Positions 1 through 7,315 of a DNA stretch of 9,985 bases are shown here, piece by piece (positions within the stretch are counted from its first letter, which is position 1; each line of letters opens with the position of its first letter). The position numbers were made by a program, and so were the translations under genes. Source of the DNA: an uncultured Flavobacteriales bacterium (GTDB lineage Bacteria > Bacteroidota > Bacteroidia > Flavobacteriales > Schleiferiaceae); assembly GCA_903821715.1 (NCBI GenBank), contig CAIJMB010000194.1:1-9985 (forward strand). Direction: 5' to 3'. The notes beneath the pieces were generated by a model. It saw nothing but the letters and a program-made list of their open reading frames with translations, did not search any database and was not told the origin of the DNA.

Positions 1-55
1 ACATATTGGGTACGAATCGGCTTTTGGGGTGAATGGTGGGAGCAGACGGAACCCC

Positions 56-63
56 TAATTTTG
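56..63 (+). promoter_or_regulatory. Candidate -7 promoter element for rfbB-kdsB
   Basis: The bases TAATTTTG match the Bacteroidota -7 consensus TAnnTTTG exactly and lie 29 bases before the rfbB start at 93. No good -33 TTTG occurs at the usual 17-23 base spacing; the nearest, at 23-26, is 29 bases upstream. The element lies downstream of the alternative in-frame ATG at 33, which argues for translation starting at 93. Transcription would begin at roughly 68-70. Bases 1-55 show nothing else I can assign. Confidence 0.5.
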
Positions 64-92
64 CACCGCCAAACCCTCATTATCGCTCCCTG

Positions 93-1142
93 ATGCCCAC
101 AGTCCTCATTACCGGCGGAGCCGGATTTATCGGCTCGCACGTCGTTCGCCGTTTTGTACAGCGCTACCCCGAGACCACCATCGTCAACGTTGACGCGCTG
201 ACGTACGCCGGCAACCTTGAAAACCTCGCGGACGTCGACCAGGCCGCCAACTACCGCTTTGAGCGCGTCGACATCCGCGACGCCGCCGCCGTTCAGGACC
301 TCGTGGACCGCTACCAGCCCGACGGCATTATTCACCTTGCCGCCGAGAGCCACGTGGACAGATCCATCACTGATCCAATGGCCTTTGTCGAGACCAACGT
401 CATTGGCACCGTCAACCTACTCAACGCCGCCCGCACAGCGTGGGCCGGAGCCATGGAGGGCAAGCGCTTCTACCACATTTCGACCGACGAGGTATTCGGA
501 GCCCTTGGCGCCGAAGGCTTCTTCACCGAAGAGACCCCCTACAGCCCCAATAGCCCCTACAGCGCCTCCAAGGCCAGTAGCGACCACTTTGTGCGCGCCT
601 ACCATGAGACCTACGGCTTGCCGATCGTCATCTCGAACTGCTCCAACAACTACGGACCGAACCACTTCCCCGAGAAGCTGATTCCGCTCATGATTCACAA
701 CATCATCGAGGGCAAGCCGCTGCCGGTCTACGGCGACGGCAAGTACACGCGCGACTGGCTCTACGTCAAGGACCACGCTTCTGCCATTGACGCCGTCTAC
801 CACGACGGGCGCAACGGCGAAACCTACTGCATCGGCGGATGGAACGAGTGGCAGAACATCGACCTCGTGCACCTTTTGTGCCGCACCATGGACGCCAAGC
901 TCGGCCGCCCCGAGGGCGACTGCGCCCAACTCATCACCTTTGTCAAGGACCGCCCAGGCCATGATAAGCGCTATGCCATCGACGCCACCAAAATCCACCG
1001 CGAACTCGGCTGGAAGCCGTCCGTGACCTTCGAGCAGGGCCTCAGCGAAACCATCGACTGGTACCTCTCGAACAAAACCTGGCTGCGCAACGTCACCAGC
1101 GGAGCCTACCTAGACTACTACAGCGCCCAGTACGGAGCCTGA
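93..1142 (+). CDS. rfbB: dTDP-glucose 4,6-dehydratase RfbB
   Basis: This enzyme converts dTDP-glucose to dTDP-4-keto-6-deoxyglucose using bound NAD+, the second step towards dTDP-rhamnose and related deoxysugars for surface polysaccharides. It is a cytoplasmic extended short-chain dehydrogenase. Numbering from the start at 93 (349 residues, the usual length), the NAD-binding GGAGFIG is at 8-14, HLAAESHVDRS at 81-91, the catalytic TDE at 131-133, the YxxxK pair Y156/K160, SNNYGP at 184-189 and DRPGHD at 286-291. All are hallmarks of RfbB rather than other sugar epimerases. An upstream in-frame ATG at 33 would add 20 non-conserved residues and precedes the probable promoter, so MPTVLITGG is preferred as the N-terminus. 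kdsB follows after 8 bases, so the two are probably co-transcribed. The other rhamnose genes (rfbA, rfbC, rfbD) are not in this window. Confidence 0.96.
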   Translation: MPTVLITGGAGFIGSHVVRRFVQRYPETTIVNVDALTYAGNLENLADVDQAANYRFERVDIRDAAAVQDLVDRYQPDGIIHLAAESHVDRSITDPMAFVETNVIGTVNLLNAARTAWAGAMEGKRFYHISTDEVFGALGAEGFFTEETPYSPNSPYSASKASSDHFVRAYHETYGLPIVISNCSNNYGPNHFPEKLIPLMIHNIIEGKPLPVYGDGKYTRDWLYVKDHASAIDAVYHDGRNGETYCIGGWNEWQNIDLVHLLCRTMDAKLGRPEGDCAQLITFVKDRPGHDKRYAIDATKIHRELGWKPSVTFEQGLSETIDWYLSNKTWLRNVTSGAYLDYYSAQYGA

Positions 1143-1150
1143 CCGCCCGC

Positions 1151-1855
1151 ATGACTGAGGTTCTTGCCGTCATTCCGGCCCGCTACGCCAGCACCCGCCT
1201 TCCGGGCAAACCCTTGGCGGACATTGCCGGCAAGCCCATGATTCAGCACGTCTGGGAACGCGTCTCGGCCGTCCTTCCTGCCCTAGTGGCCACCGACGAC
1301 GCACGCATCGCCGACGCCGTCTTTGCCTTCGGAGGCCGCGTGCGCATGACCTCGCCCGACTGCCCCAACGGAACCGCCCGCACCGCCGAAGTCCTCGCCC
1401 ACTGGGAGGGTCCACGCCCCGAAATCGTCCTCAACGTTCAAGGCGACGAACCCCTCGTGCAAGCGCACGACCTCGAAACCCTGGTGCGCCTCATGCGCCG
1501 CCCTGAGGTCCGCATCGGAACCCTCGTAACGCCCGCCCGCGCCGCCGACCTATCGTCCCCCAACAACTGCTTTGTACAGCGCCTGCCCGACGGCCTGTGC
1601 ACCAGCTTCAGCCGAAGCCCCGAGTGCTGCAGCATCCAGGCTTGGCGCCACGTGGGCATGTACGGATTCCGCGCCGCCGTCCTTCCCCAGCTGGTCGCGC
1701 TGCAGCCCACACCCGGCGAACTCCGCGAACGCCTCGAGCAGCTCCGTTGGCACGAATCCGGATTCCCTATCTACAGCGCCGAGGTCGCTGCCGCAGGCAT
1801 CGGCGTGGACAGTACTGAGGATTTAGAGTACGTGCGCGGAATTTTTGGTGGATGA
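1151..1855 (+). CDS. kdsB: 3-deoxy-manno-octulosonate cytidylyltransferase KdsB (CMP-Kdo synthetase), divergent
   Basis: This enzyme activates Kdo with CTP to give CMP-Kdo, the donor for the inner core of lipopolysaccharide, and acts in the cytoplasm. The N-terminus VIPARYASTRLPGKPL (residues 7-22) is the nucleotide-binding signature. NVQGDEP at 95-101 and GVDSTEDL at 218-225 carry the two acidic metal ligands, D99 and D220. RHVGMYGFR at 166-174 and LEQLRW at 195-200 are also family motifs. At 234 residues it is about 14 shorter than E. coli KdsB. The loss falls between the SRS at 154-156 and the H at 167, where the usual SRxxIP is replaced by SRSPECCS. The usual GT(D/E)R reads GTAR at 74-77, and the NPNxVKVV motif reads SPNNCFVQ at 136-143. 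It starts 8 bases after the rfbB stop. The family is clear; full activity is inferred. Confidence 0.92.
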   Translation: MTEVLAVIPARYASTRLPGKPLADIAGKPMIQHVWERVSAVLPALVATDDARIADAVFAFGGRVRMTSPDCPNGTARTAEVLAHWEGPRPEIVLNVQGDEPLVQAHDLETLVRLMRRPEVRIGTLVTPARAADLSSPNNCFVQRLPDGLCTSFSRSPECCSIQAWRHVGMYGFRAAVLPQLVALQPTPGELRERLEQLRWHESGFPIYSAEVAAAGIGVDSTEDLEYVRGIFGG

Positions 1856-1862
1856 GTTCCGC
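1836..1862. other. Stem-loop between convergent kdsB and the CotH-like gene
   Basis: GCGGAA at 1836-1841 is complementary to TTCCGC at 1857-1862. The stem can extend inward by a G-T, a T-A and a G-T pair, leaving a loop of about 9 bases. It covers the last codons of kdsB and the 7-base gap between the two convergent stop codons, where a shared two-way terminator would be expected. Neither side is followed by a T-run, so it is not a textbook intrinsic terminator. It may be chance. Confidence 0.3.
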
Positions 1863-4800
1863 CTAAAGCTTAATAAACTTGGAGTGAAATGAAGTGCCGG
1901 TTTGCGACAGGTAGCGGATAATGTAGTGACCCTTAGAAAGTGCAGACACGTCAAGGGTGTATTCGTTGAATCCGACGACTTCAAATGGAACAAAAAATAC
2001 TCGACCAAGCAGATCAATAAAGGTTAGGGTTTCTAAACTGCCGATGGGGAGAATCGGCTTAATAGTTATGCCAGCCGAAGATGGATTGGGATAAATAGCA
2101 AAAACTTCAGGATTCGATGATGTGGAATTGTAGTGAGCTCGAAAAACGGTAGCGTTTGTCTTCAATGTATCGATAAAAACCGGGTTTAGGGTATCCGCAA
2201 TCAGATCGTTTGATTCCCAGTGAGAAAACGTATAGTCATTCTTTGCCCGAGCCTCGATCTTTATTGGGATGCCATCAAAGTACGTACCGGTCCAAGGGTA
2301 GGCCTCAGGTGTTACGGTACTGACGGTTATGCTTCCCGAAAACAAAGGGTACACATCAAGGGTCAGGTCAACTTGCTGGGGTAATTGAAATTCGCTTTGA
2401 ATGTGGTTGCGCACCTGCTCGGAGCGGCATGACAACTCACTCTGAAAGAGCAAATGGGTCTGGTACAATTCACTGAGCTGCACGGGAACATTATTTGCAT
2501 CACCCCAACGCTGGTAGTGCTTAGGCATCTCCAAAATCGTCTGATTAAACATTGAATTCTCAACAGCCAGCACGCGAGAAGGTAAAAACTGGGTATTCAT
2601 TTGATCGGCAAATCGGTTGATGAAGTAGTGCCTAAATCGATCGTTTCGCATGCCTCGAAGCCAAATATTTAAATGGGGATTATTGGTGTCGGCGGCAGTA
2701 AGTGAAGCTAAAAAATTTCTACTGCAGTTGGAGTTGGGGTCATCGCTGGGCAGCAATCCCATTTCGAGATCCATTAGGCAGTATCTCCATCGGAAGTCTG
2801 TCGCGTCTGATCGATAAAGCTTAAGGTTGTTGTAGCCGAAAGCCCAGTCACCATTGTCCATCCAGCTTTCGGCGATGATATAGTCGGTGTAGTACTTCAT
2901 GTCAAAGTGCCGGTCAGCTTCAGCCCAAAAAGTGGTATCAGATGGGTCAATCTGCAGCAAGCTGTCGTAGGAATCATAAAATGACTGGGTAGAACCCTCG
3001 ATGGCTCGAAGCACGAAACCGTACTGTGACGTGGAACCCAGAATTTCAACCGAATCTGGGTCTGCGCCATCTAATTGTTCAAACATTTCAATGTTTAATT
3101 TCTCCCTCAGCTCATAAAGACCCCAGTAGGCACCATTTAGATAAACAGTTACGGGTCTCCAAGCAGAGTAGTAGTTATTGTTGCCTTCTCCCGCAATTTT
3201 AACCTGGGCGGCATCTTTATAGGGAAGTCGCAAATACTGATTGCTTCCATTTCTCAGGTAAAAATCACTAAAAGTTGTTCTATTTGGCCGGCCTGGAATA
3301 ATGGGTCCAGTAATTGGTCCTTCTCCAAGCACACTGTGGTCAAATTTGATTCTGAACGACTTTTGGGGATTGTATCGAGAACCGCCCCACCCGCCGTCCA
3401 TCATTATTCCAGTTCGGCCGCTAAACTGCAGTTTATGCTGAGATGTAGAGTCAAAGTAGTCCACTGAGGCAGGCTTGAGTAGGTCTAGTGTTGGATTGTC
3501 AAACATACCCGTTGGCCCAAAAAGATTTTCATTGTCTGTAACCACAGAAATAATGGGGGTGACGTGGCTTACATTGAGCAGGTAGCTCGCAGTTTTGATG
3601 ATGCTTGGAAGGCGCCCGTCGGCAAAGGCCCGAGCTTTTAGTGCACCCGATTGAAAAATAAAAATAGGAGTACCGCCCCAAAGCAGCGAGTTGGTATCGG
3701 GGTCGCTGCCGTCTGTCGTGTAAAAGATTCTCGAATTCGGCGAATTCAAGTCCGAAATGCTCACTGAAATTGGGGTTTGGTAAATCCCGCTGCCGCGCGA
3801 AAAAACGGGCTCCATCGCCATGCCGTCTGAAGGAATCGATAGGTTGTTGCTTGTGCCGGGCGTCGGTAGGCTAAAAAGCTTAGAGTTTGGTACAGCAGCA
3901 TCGGGAAGACAACCTACACTAACTCCAATTGCGGGACCACATTGAACATTTAAGGCGCTAATGGGGCTGCCCGATGGGTTGAATAGCGTTATCACTTCGC
4001 CATCTCTACTAATTTTAAAGTTCGTGTGGTTGTAGTTGCCCGATAACTTTAAAAATGAATTTTCTAACGAGCCTAATTGCGTGTGGGAAATGCTTAAATC
4101 GATCCAAGAATAGCTCACTGAATTAGGAGTCGATACGCTGAATGAAAGTGAGTCAATGCTTCCCGCCACTAATCCAGCGGCAGTTAATTCACTTGCGGGA
4201 ACCAGAAATTGATGCCGTGCAGACCAATACCAGTTGCCATAGGGTGCGGGGTAGTCGTAGGCACCATTGGTAGAGTTTCCCGAGCCAATTACCGCATTGT
4301 TAAGTCGCATGTTGGGACGCATTTTAGCGGTGCTTCCAATGCTGAGTACGCTCGCAGAGCTTCCATCAATAAAAGCGCTAATTGAAGAGTTGTATGAAGT
4401 AGCGCTTTGAAGGTGTATCGAGTTTTCGGTGTAAAAATCGTTGTAGGAACAAACGTCAATAACAAGGTTTGATTGACCGTCCCAAAAGAAGGGAGTTTCG
4501 AATTGGTGTGCATTCCAGCCAGACCCCGGCTGAAAAGCTGAATCGGAAACTACTTTGGTAAATGGAGTTGTTTCAAAGCGGTTTTTGCCACTGCAAAAAA
4601 CAACGAGGAATCCCCCGGGATTAAGCACCCGATGCGGAAACACCCACTCCCCAGGACTCGCATTGTCGCTCAGGCTGTAGTTGTATAAGTCAACTGGGGT
4701 GTTCCCAGCATTATGGATTTCGATCCAATCTTCGTAATCACCGTCTTCGTCCGTAAGGGTTGGGTAATTTCTGTTGCTTCCCTCGTTAATTACTATTTGC

Positions 4801-4889
4801 GCAATTGCCTGGTGGTGTAAAATGAAAAGAAGTGGAACGATCAACCACAGCCTCAAGAAGGCAAAGCTCTTATCTGTGTTGACTTTCAT
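1863..4889 (-). CDS. Secreted CotH kinase-like protein with lamin-tail domain and T9SS type A sorting domain
   Basis: This is a 1008-residue protein predicted to be exported and held on or released from the cell surface. A signal peptide occupies residues 1-30 (hydrophobic core about 14-24, likely cleavage after AIA at 28-30). A lamin-tail domain begins at 31-104 and seems to resume at 284-350, ending in PTPGTSNN. Between them, 105-283 holds Bacteroidota surface-module motifs (FWDGQSNLVIDVC at 135-147, RPNMRL at 191-196, YPAPYGNWYW at 213-222, ASELTAAGL at 232-240). A chitobiase/FN3-like domain covers about 356-438 (FYTTDGSDPD at 389-398). The CotH kinase-like domain covers about 443-760, with GLYELRE at 590-596, YNNLKLYR at 686-693 and MDLE at 706-709. 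An InlB-like repeat follows at about 841-921, and the sorting domain runs from YPNPSSAG (933-940) to the end. CotH homologues in spores phosphorylate coat proteins; the substrate here is unknown. GC content is clearly below that of the neighbouring genes. It is transcribed alone, converging on kdsB. Confidence 0.92.
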   Translation of the reverse strand: MKVNTDKSFAFLRLWLIVPLLFILHHQAIAQIVINEGSNRNYPTLTDEDGDYEDWIEIHNAGNTPVDLYNYSLSDNASPGEWVFPHRVLNPGGFLVVFCSGKNRFETTPFTKVVSDSAFQPGSGWNAHQFETPFFWDGQSNLVIDVCSYNDFYTENSIHLQSATSYNSSISAFIDGSSASVLSIGSTAKMRPNMRLNNAVIGSGNSTNGAYDYPAPYGNWYWSARHQFLVPASELTAAGLVAGSIDSLSFSVSTPNSVSYSWIDLSISHTQLGSLENSFLKLSGNYNHTNFKISRDGEVITLFNPSGSPISALNVQCGPAIGVSVGCLPDAAVPNSKLFSLPTPGTSNNLSIPSDGMAMEPVFSRGSGIYQTPISVSISDLNSPNSRIFYTTDGSDPDTNSLLWGGTPIFIFQSGALKARAFADGRLPSIIKTASYLLNVSHVTPIISVVTDNENLFGPTGMFDNPTLDLLKPASVDYFDSTSQHKLQFSGRTGIMMDGGWGGSRYNPQKSFRIKFDHSVLGEGPITGPIIPGRPNRTTFSDFYLRNGSNQYLRLPYKDAAQVKIAGEGNNNYYSAWRPVTVYLNGAYWGLYELREKLNIEMFEQLDGADPDSVEILGSTSQYGFVLRAIEGSTQSFYDSYDSLLQIDPSDTTFWAEADRHFDMKYYTDYIIAESWMDNGDWAFGYNNLKLYRSDATDFRWRYCLMDLEMGLLPSDDPNSNCSRNFLASLTAADTNNPHLNIWLRGMRNDRFRHYFINRFADQMNTQFLPSRVLAVENSMFNQTILEMPKHYQRWGDANNVPVQLSELYQTHLLFQSELSCRSEQVRNHIQSEFQLPQQVDLTLDVYPLFSGSITVSTVTPEAYPWTGTYFDGIPIKIEARAKNDYTFSHWESNDLIADTLNPVFIDTLKTNATVFRAHYNSTSSNPEVFAIYPNPSSAGITIKPILPIGSLETLTFIDLLGRVFFVPFEVVGFNEYTLDVSALSKGHYIIRYLSQTGTSFHSKFIKL

Positions 4890-4956
4890 GCCGTACTACC
4901 TGTGGAGTCCAATTTATGGTAAGCGAGATTATGCCTTCTATTTCGGCGGCTCGTAG

Positions 4957-4964
4957 AAAAGTTA
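4957..4964 (-). promoter_or_regulatory. Weak candidate -7 element for the CotH-like gene, in the 4890-5082 gap
   Basis: On the minus strand these bases read TAACTTTT, one mismatch from TAnnTTTG, 67 bases before the start codon at 4889. There is no matching -33 TTTG. Another one-mismatch site lies closer to the start (TAAATTGG, around 4910-4917). The gap of 193 bases holds no convincing gene on either strand. I also see no hairpin with a T-tract that would end the O-methyltransferase transcript, so read-through from that operon into the CotH-like gene is possible. Confidence 0.2.
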
Positions 4965-5082
4965 GAAATCGATCGACATTATTCACGTAGCGAATCTAAT
5001 AATTTTTGAATGGTGCAAACTACTGTCATCTCATTAGTTTGGTACGAGACGCGTCGGTTAAGAACTTACTATAGTGTTGCGG

Positions 5083-5721
5083 CTACCGTTTCCTCGCGAC
5101 CATCACCCCGTCCCTAAAAGGCAAAAGCTGGTGCTCCACCCGCGGGTCGGCAGCCACATGCTGCACATAGGCGCGCAGGGCATCAGTCTCGTGGTCGCTG
5201 ATGTTGGGGTCGGCCACTTTTCCGCTCCACAGCACGTTGTCGGCGAGAATGAGTCCGCCGGGACGCACGCGATCCACCACCATTTCGTAGTAGGTGATGT
5301 AGTTCTCCTTGTCGGCGTCCAAAAAGACGAGGTCCCAGGTTTCGTCGAGCTGCGGAATCAGTTCGCGCGCGTCGCCAACCCTGAAGTCGAGTTGGGCGGC
5401 AAACAGCGAGTCTGCGAAGTACCCGCGTACCCGAGTTTCGAGCTCGGCATTGACGTCCATGGTCACCAAACGGCCATCGGGTGCCAGGCCTTCGGCCATG
5501 CACAGGGCGGAATAGCCGGTGTAGGTTCCGACTTCAAGAATTCGGCGCGGACCCACCAATATGCTGATCAGGCTCAAGAACCGACCCTGCTGGTGTCCGC
5601 TGCACATGCGCGGCATCAGCACCTGCTGCCAGGTTTCGCGCTCAATACGCTCGAGCAGGGGCGAGGGGGGCGCCGTAAAAAGTCCGGCGTAGTCGTCGAT
5701 TTCGGGAGGCAGAAATTCCAT
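5083..5721 (-). CDS. Class I SAM-dependent O-methyltransferase (catechol/caffeoyl-CoA O-methyltransferase-like)
   Basis: A 212-residue cytoplasmic enzyme that should transfer a methyl group from S-adenosylmethionine to a hydroxyl, probably of a small catechol-like molecule, using a divalent metal. The SAM-binding loop is EVGTYTGYSAL at 63-73, and the acidic residue at the end of strand 2 is D89 (VTMDVN). FLDADKENY at 133-141 and ADNVLWSG at 160-167 are the signatures of the metal-dependent Methyltransf_3 family, placing the likely metal ligands at D135, D161 and N162. The length is normal for bacterial members. It is the last gene of the serS operon, 6 bases after the M16 peptidase stop. The natural substrate cannot be read from sequence; bacterial members are often promiscuous. 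Confidence 0.9.
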   Translation of the reverse strand: MEFLPPEIDDYAGLFTAPPSPLLERIERETWQQVLMPRMCSGHQQGRFLSLISILVGPRRILEVGTYTGYSALCMAEGLAPDGRLVTMDVNAELETRVRGYFADSLFAAQLDFRVGDARELIPQLDETWDLVFLDADKENYITYYEMVVDRVRPGGLILADNVLWSGKVADPNISDHETDALRAYVQHVAADPRVEHQLLPFRDGVMVARKR

Positions 5722-5727
5722 GGACAG

Positions 5728-6978
5728 TTACTCAGAAAGCGTTCCAAGGTAGCGCAAACGGCTAATCCCCGCGGGATCAAACATGCGTTCGGCCACGTCG
5801 CGCAGCTGCGCCACCGTCAGCGAGTTCACCTTGGTCACCAGTTCGTCAAAGCGGTCGATGCGATCGTACACGAGGAGTGATTTGCCGAGGCCCGTCATCA
5901 GTCCCTGGCCGCTCTCTTGGGCAAGCGCCATTTGGCCGAGAAGCTGCAGCTTCGCTTGCTCGAGGGCGCGTGGGGTCAGGCCTTGGCGAAGTGCTTCGAG
6001 TTCCTTGCGAATCAGTCGCTCTGCGCGGTCCACGGTTTCGAGGTCGGTTCCGGCATAAACGCCCCAATGCCCGCCGTCGACGTAGGCGTTGATGAAGCTC
6101 TCGATCTGGTAGGCGATGCCGTGGCGCTCGCGAATGTTCATGTTCAGCCGGCTGTTCATGGCGGGGCCGCCGAGCACATTGTTCAGCAGTACGGCCGCGG
6201 TGTAGTCGTCTTCGTGCACCGTCGGAGCCTCTCCGCCCAGCACCAAATGACTTTGGTTAATTTCTTTTTCGATGCTCACGTTAAAGCGAGCCGGCTTGGG
6301 CGCGTCCACGCGTTGGGGTGCGGAACCTTCGGTGGTCCAGGTTCCGCCGAACTCCTCGGCCAGCCGCGCGAAACGGGCTACCGAAATTCCGCCTACGGAA
6401 CTCAGTACTGCATGCTCGGGCCGGTACAGCGCGCTAATGAAGCGCAGCACGTCGGCGCGCTCAAAGCGAGACACGGTATCGCGGCGGCCCAAAATGTTCA
6501 TTCCAAGCGGGTGATCCGGGTAGAGCAGGGCGTCGAACTCGTCAAACAGCGCTTCAGACGGATTGTCCTTGTAGCCGTCCATTTCGTCGAGAATCACTTC
6601 GCGCTCTTTGGGAACCTCGCGCTCCGGGATCGAGGCATGCTTGACGATGTCAAAGAGAAGGTCCATAGCGCGGCGGTAGTGCTCGACCATAAAGCTCGCG
6701 TAGAGCAAGGTGTCTTCCTTGCCCGTATAGGCGTTTAATTCGCCGCCAACGCCTTCCAAACGACTCAGTACGTGAAACGCCTTACGCCGCGCAGTGCCTT
6801 TGAAAATCAAGTGCTCGGTGAAGTGGGCGAGGCCCTCGTCGTCGCGTGATTCGTCCCGCGAACCCGCCTTGAGGTGCAACCCAATGTGGCCCGTGGGCGA
6901 AGCCGTAGGTTGGTGCACCCAGCGCAGCCCGTTAGGCAGCGTGGCGACGACGAACTCCGGACGGCTGGGCGCTCCCAT
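5728..6978 (-). CDS. M16 family zinc metallopeptidase (insulinase/processing-peptidase-like)
   Basis: A 416-residue M16B-type peptidase. The inverted zinc motif HFTEH at 52-56 gives ligands H52 and H56 and catalytic E55. E125 and E132, in an E-x6-E arrangement about 70-76 residues downstream, fit the third ligand region. The C-terminal half carries NSRLNMNIRERHGIAY at 275-290, which supplies the Arg/Tyr pair (R277, Y290) that other members use for substrate binding. Active and binding halves are therefore on one chain, and a homodimer is the likely active form. No signal peptide or lipobox is visible, so it is probably cytoplasmic; related proteins degrade or process short or unfolded peptides. 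It starts 1 base after the DUF4286 stop, implying translational coupling, and is followed by the O-methyltransferase after 6 bases. No partner M16 gene is adjacent in the window. Confidence 0.92.
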   Translation of the reverse strand: MGAPSRPEFVVATLPNGLRWVHQPTASPTGHIGLHLKAGSRDESRDDEGLAHFTEHLIFKGTARRKAFHVLSRLEGVGGELNAYTGKEDTLLYASFMVEHYRRAMDLLFDIVKHASIPEREVPKEREVILDEMDGYKDNPSEALFDEFDALLYPDHPLGMNILGRRDTVSRFERADVLRFISALYRPEHAVLSSVGGISVARFARLAEEFGGTWTTEGSAPQRVDAPKPARFNVSIEKEINQSHLVLGGEAPTVHEDDYTAAVLLNNVLGGPAMNSRLNMNIRERHGIAYQIESFINAYVDGGHWGVYAGTDLETVDRAERLIRKELEALRQGLTPRALEQAKLQLLGQMALAQESGQGLMTGLGKSLLVYDRIDRFDELVTKVNSLTVAQLRDVAERMFDPAGISRLRYLGTLSE

Positions 6979-6979
6979 A

Positions 6980-7315
6980 CTACAGAGAGGGCGGAATCAC
7001 CGGTCCGTCCAATTGGTCGATCGTTCGAAGGATCGTGCGAAAGGCCAACGCCTTAGATCCAAATTTGGCGGCCGACTTTTCTTGAAGCCCAGGGGCGTGG
7101 ACCTGCTGGTACAGCTGCAGGTCTTCTAAATCCCGAAAGCGGTACTGTGCGGCGTAGGTGGGGCCGGACTCTTCGTCGACCAGAACCTCGTGCAAGATGG
7201 CATCGGCAAACATCCCGGTCGCTAGTACTTCGGGCATGTGCGTGCCGAGCATCCACTCGAGCCATTCCTCGTGAACGCTCGCGTCCACACTCACCGTGAC
7301 GTTGTAGGTGTACAT
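6980..7315 (-). CDS. DUF4286 family protein
   Basis: A 111-residue protein matching the small DUF4286 family, which I know mainly from Bacteroidota; its function is unknown. The start MYTYNVTVSVD, followed by HEEWLEWM at 15-22, HMPEVLATGMF at 26-36, TYAAQYRF at 53-60 and FGSKALAFRT at 85-94, is the family pattern. The overall form suggests a small alpha/beta fold of ferredoxin-like type, and it has no export signal. A longer reading frame from 7342 exists, but the start at 7315 is preferred because conservation begins there and because its ATG overlaps the TAA of the upstream lipoprotein gene by one base (TAATG), a typical coupling arrangement. The M16 peptidase begins 1 base after its stop. 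Confidence 0.88.
   Translation of the reverse strand: MYTYNVTVSVDASVHEEWLEWMLGTHMPEVLATGMFADAILHEVLVDEESGPTYAAQYRFRDLEDLQLYQQVHAPGLQEKSAAKFGSKALAFRTILRTIDQLDGPVIPPSL

Noticed and set aside
33..92. N-terminal 20-residue extension of RfbB from the ATG at 33
   Set aside because: Not similar to the family N-terminus and crosses the probable promoter at 56-63.
417..998. 193-codon minus-strand open frame opposite rfbB
   Set aside because: It lies entirely antisense to a gene with full RfbB motifs; long antisense frames are expected in GC-rich genes, and its product is low-complexity Val/Ala/Gly.
3733..3747. Paired GAATTC sequences forming a short repeat
   Set aside because: They lie in coding sequence and encode a repeated Asn-Ser in the chitobiase-like domain; no sign of a regulatory or mobile site.
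4890..5082. Possible small gene, RNA or terminator in the largest intergenic gap
   Set aside because: No convincing reading frame, tRNA-like fold or hairpin with T-tract was found; only short palindromes (GACGCGTC, ACTATAGT) without loops.
1856..5082. Signs of a mobile element or defence island around the low-GC gene
   Set aside because: No transposase, integrase, terminal repeats, tRNA or target duplication seen on either side; the composition shift alone does not show an element.
5074..6738. Two long plus-strand open frames (5074-5880 and 5917-6738) opposite the O-methyltransferase and M16 genes
   Set aside because: Both are antisense shadows of clearly recognised genes, with no known motifs and amino acid content typical of reverse-frame GC-rich DNA.
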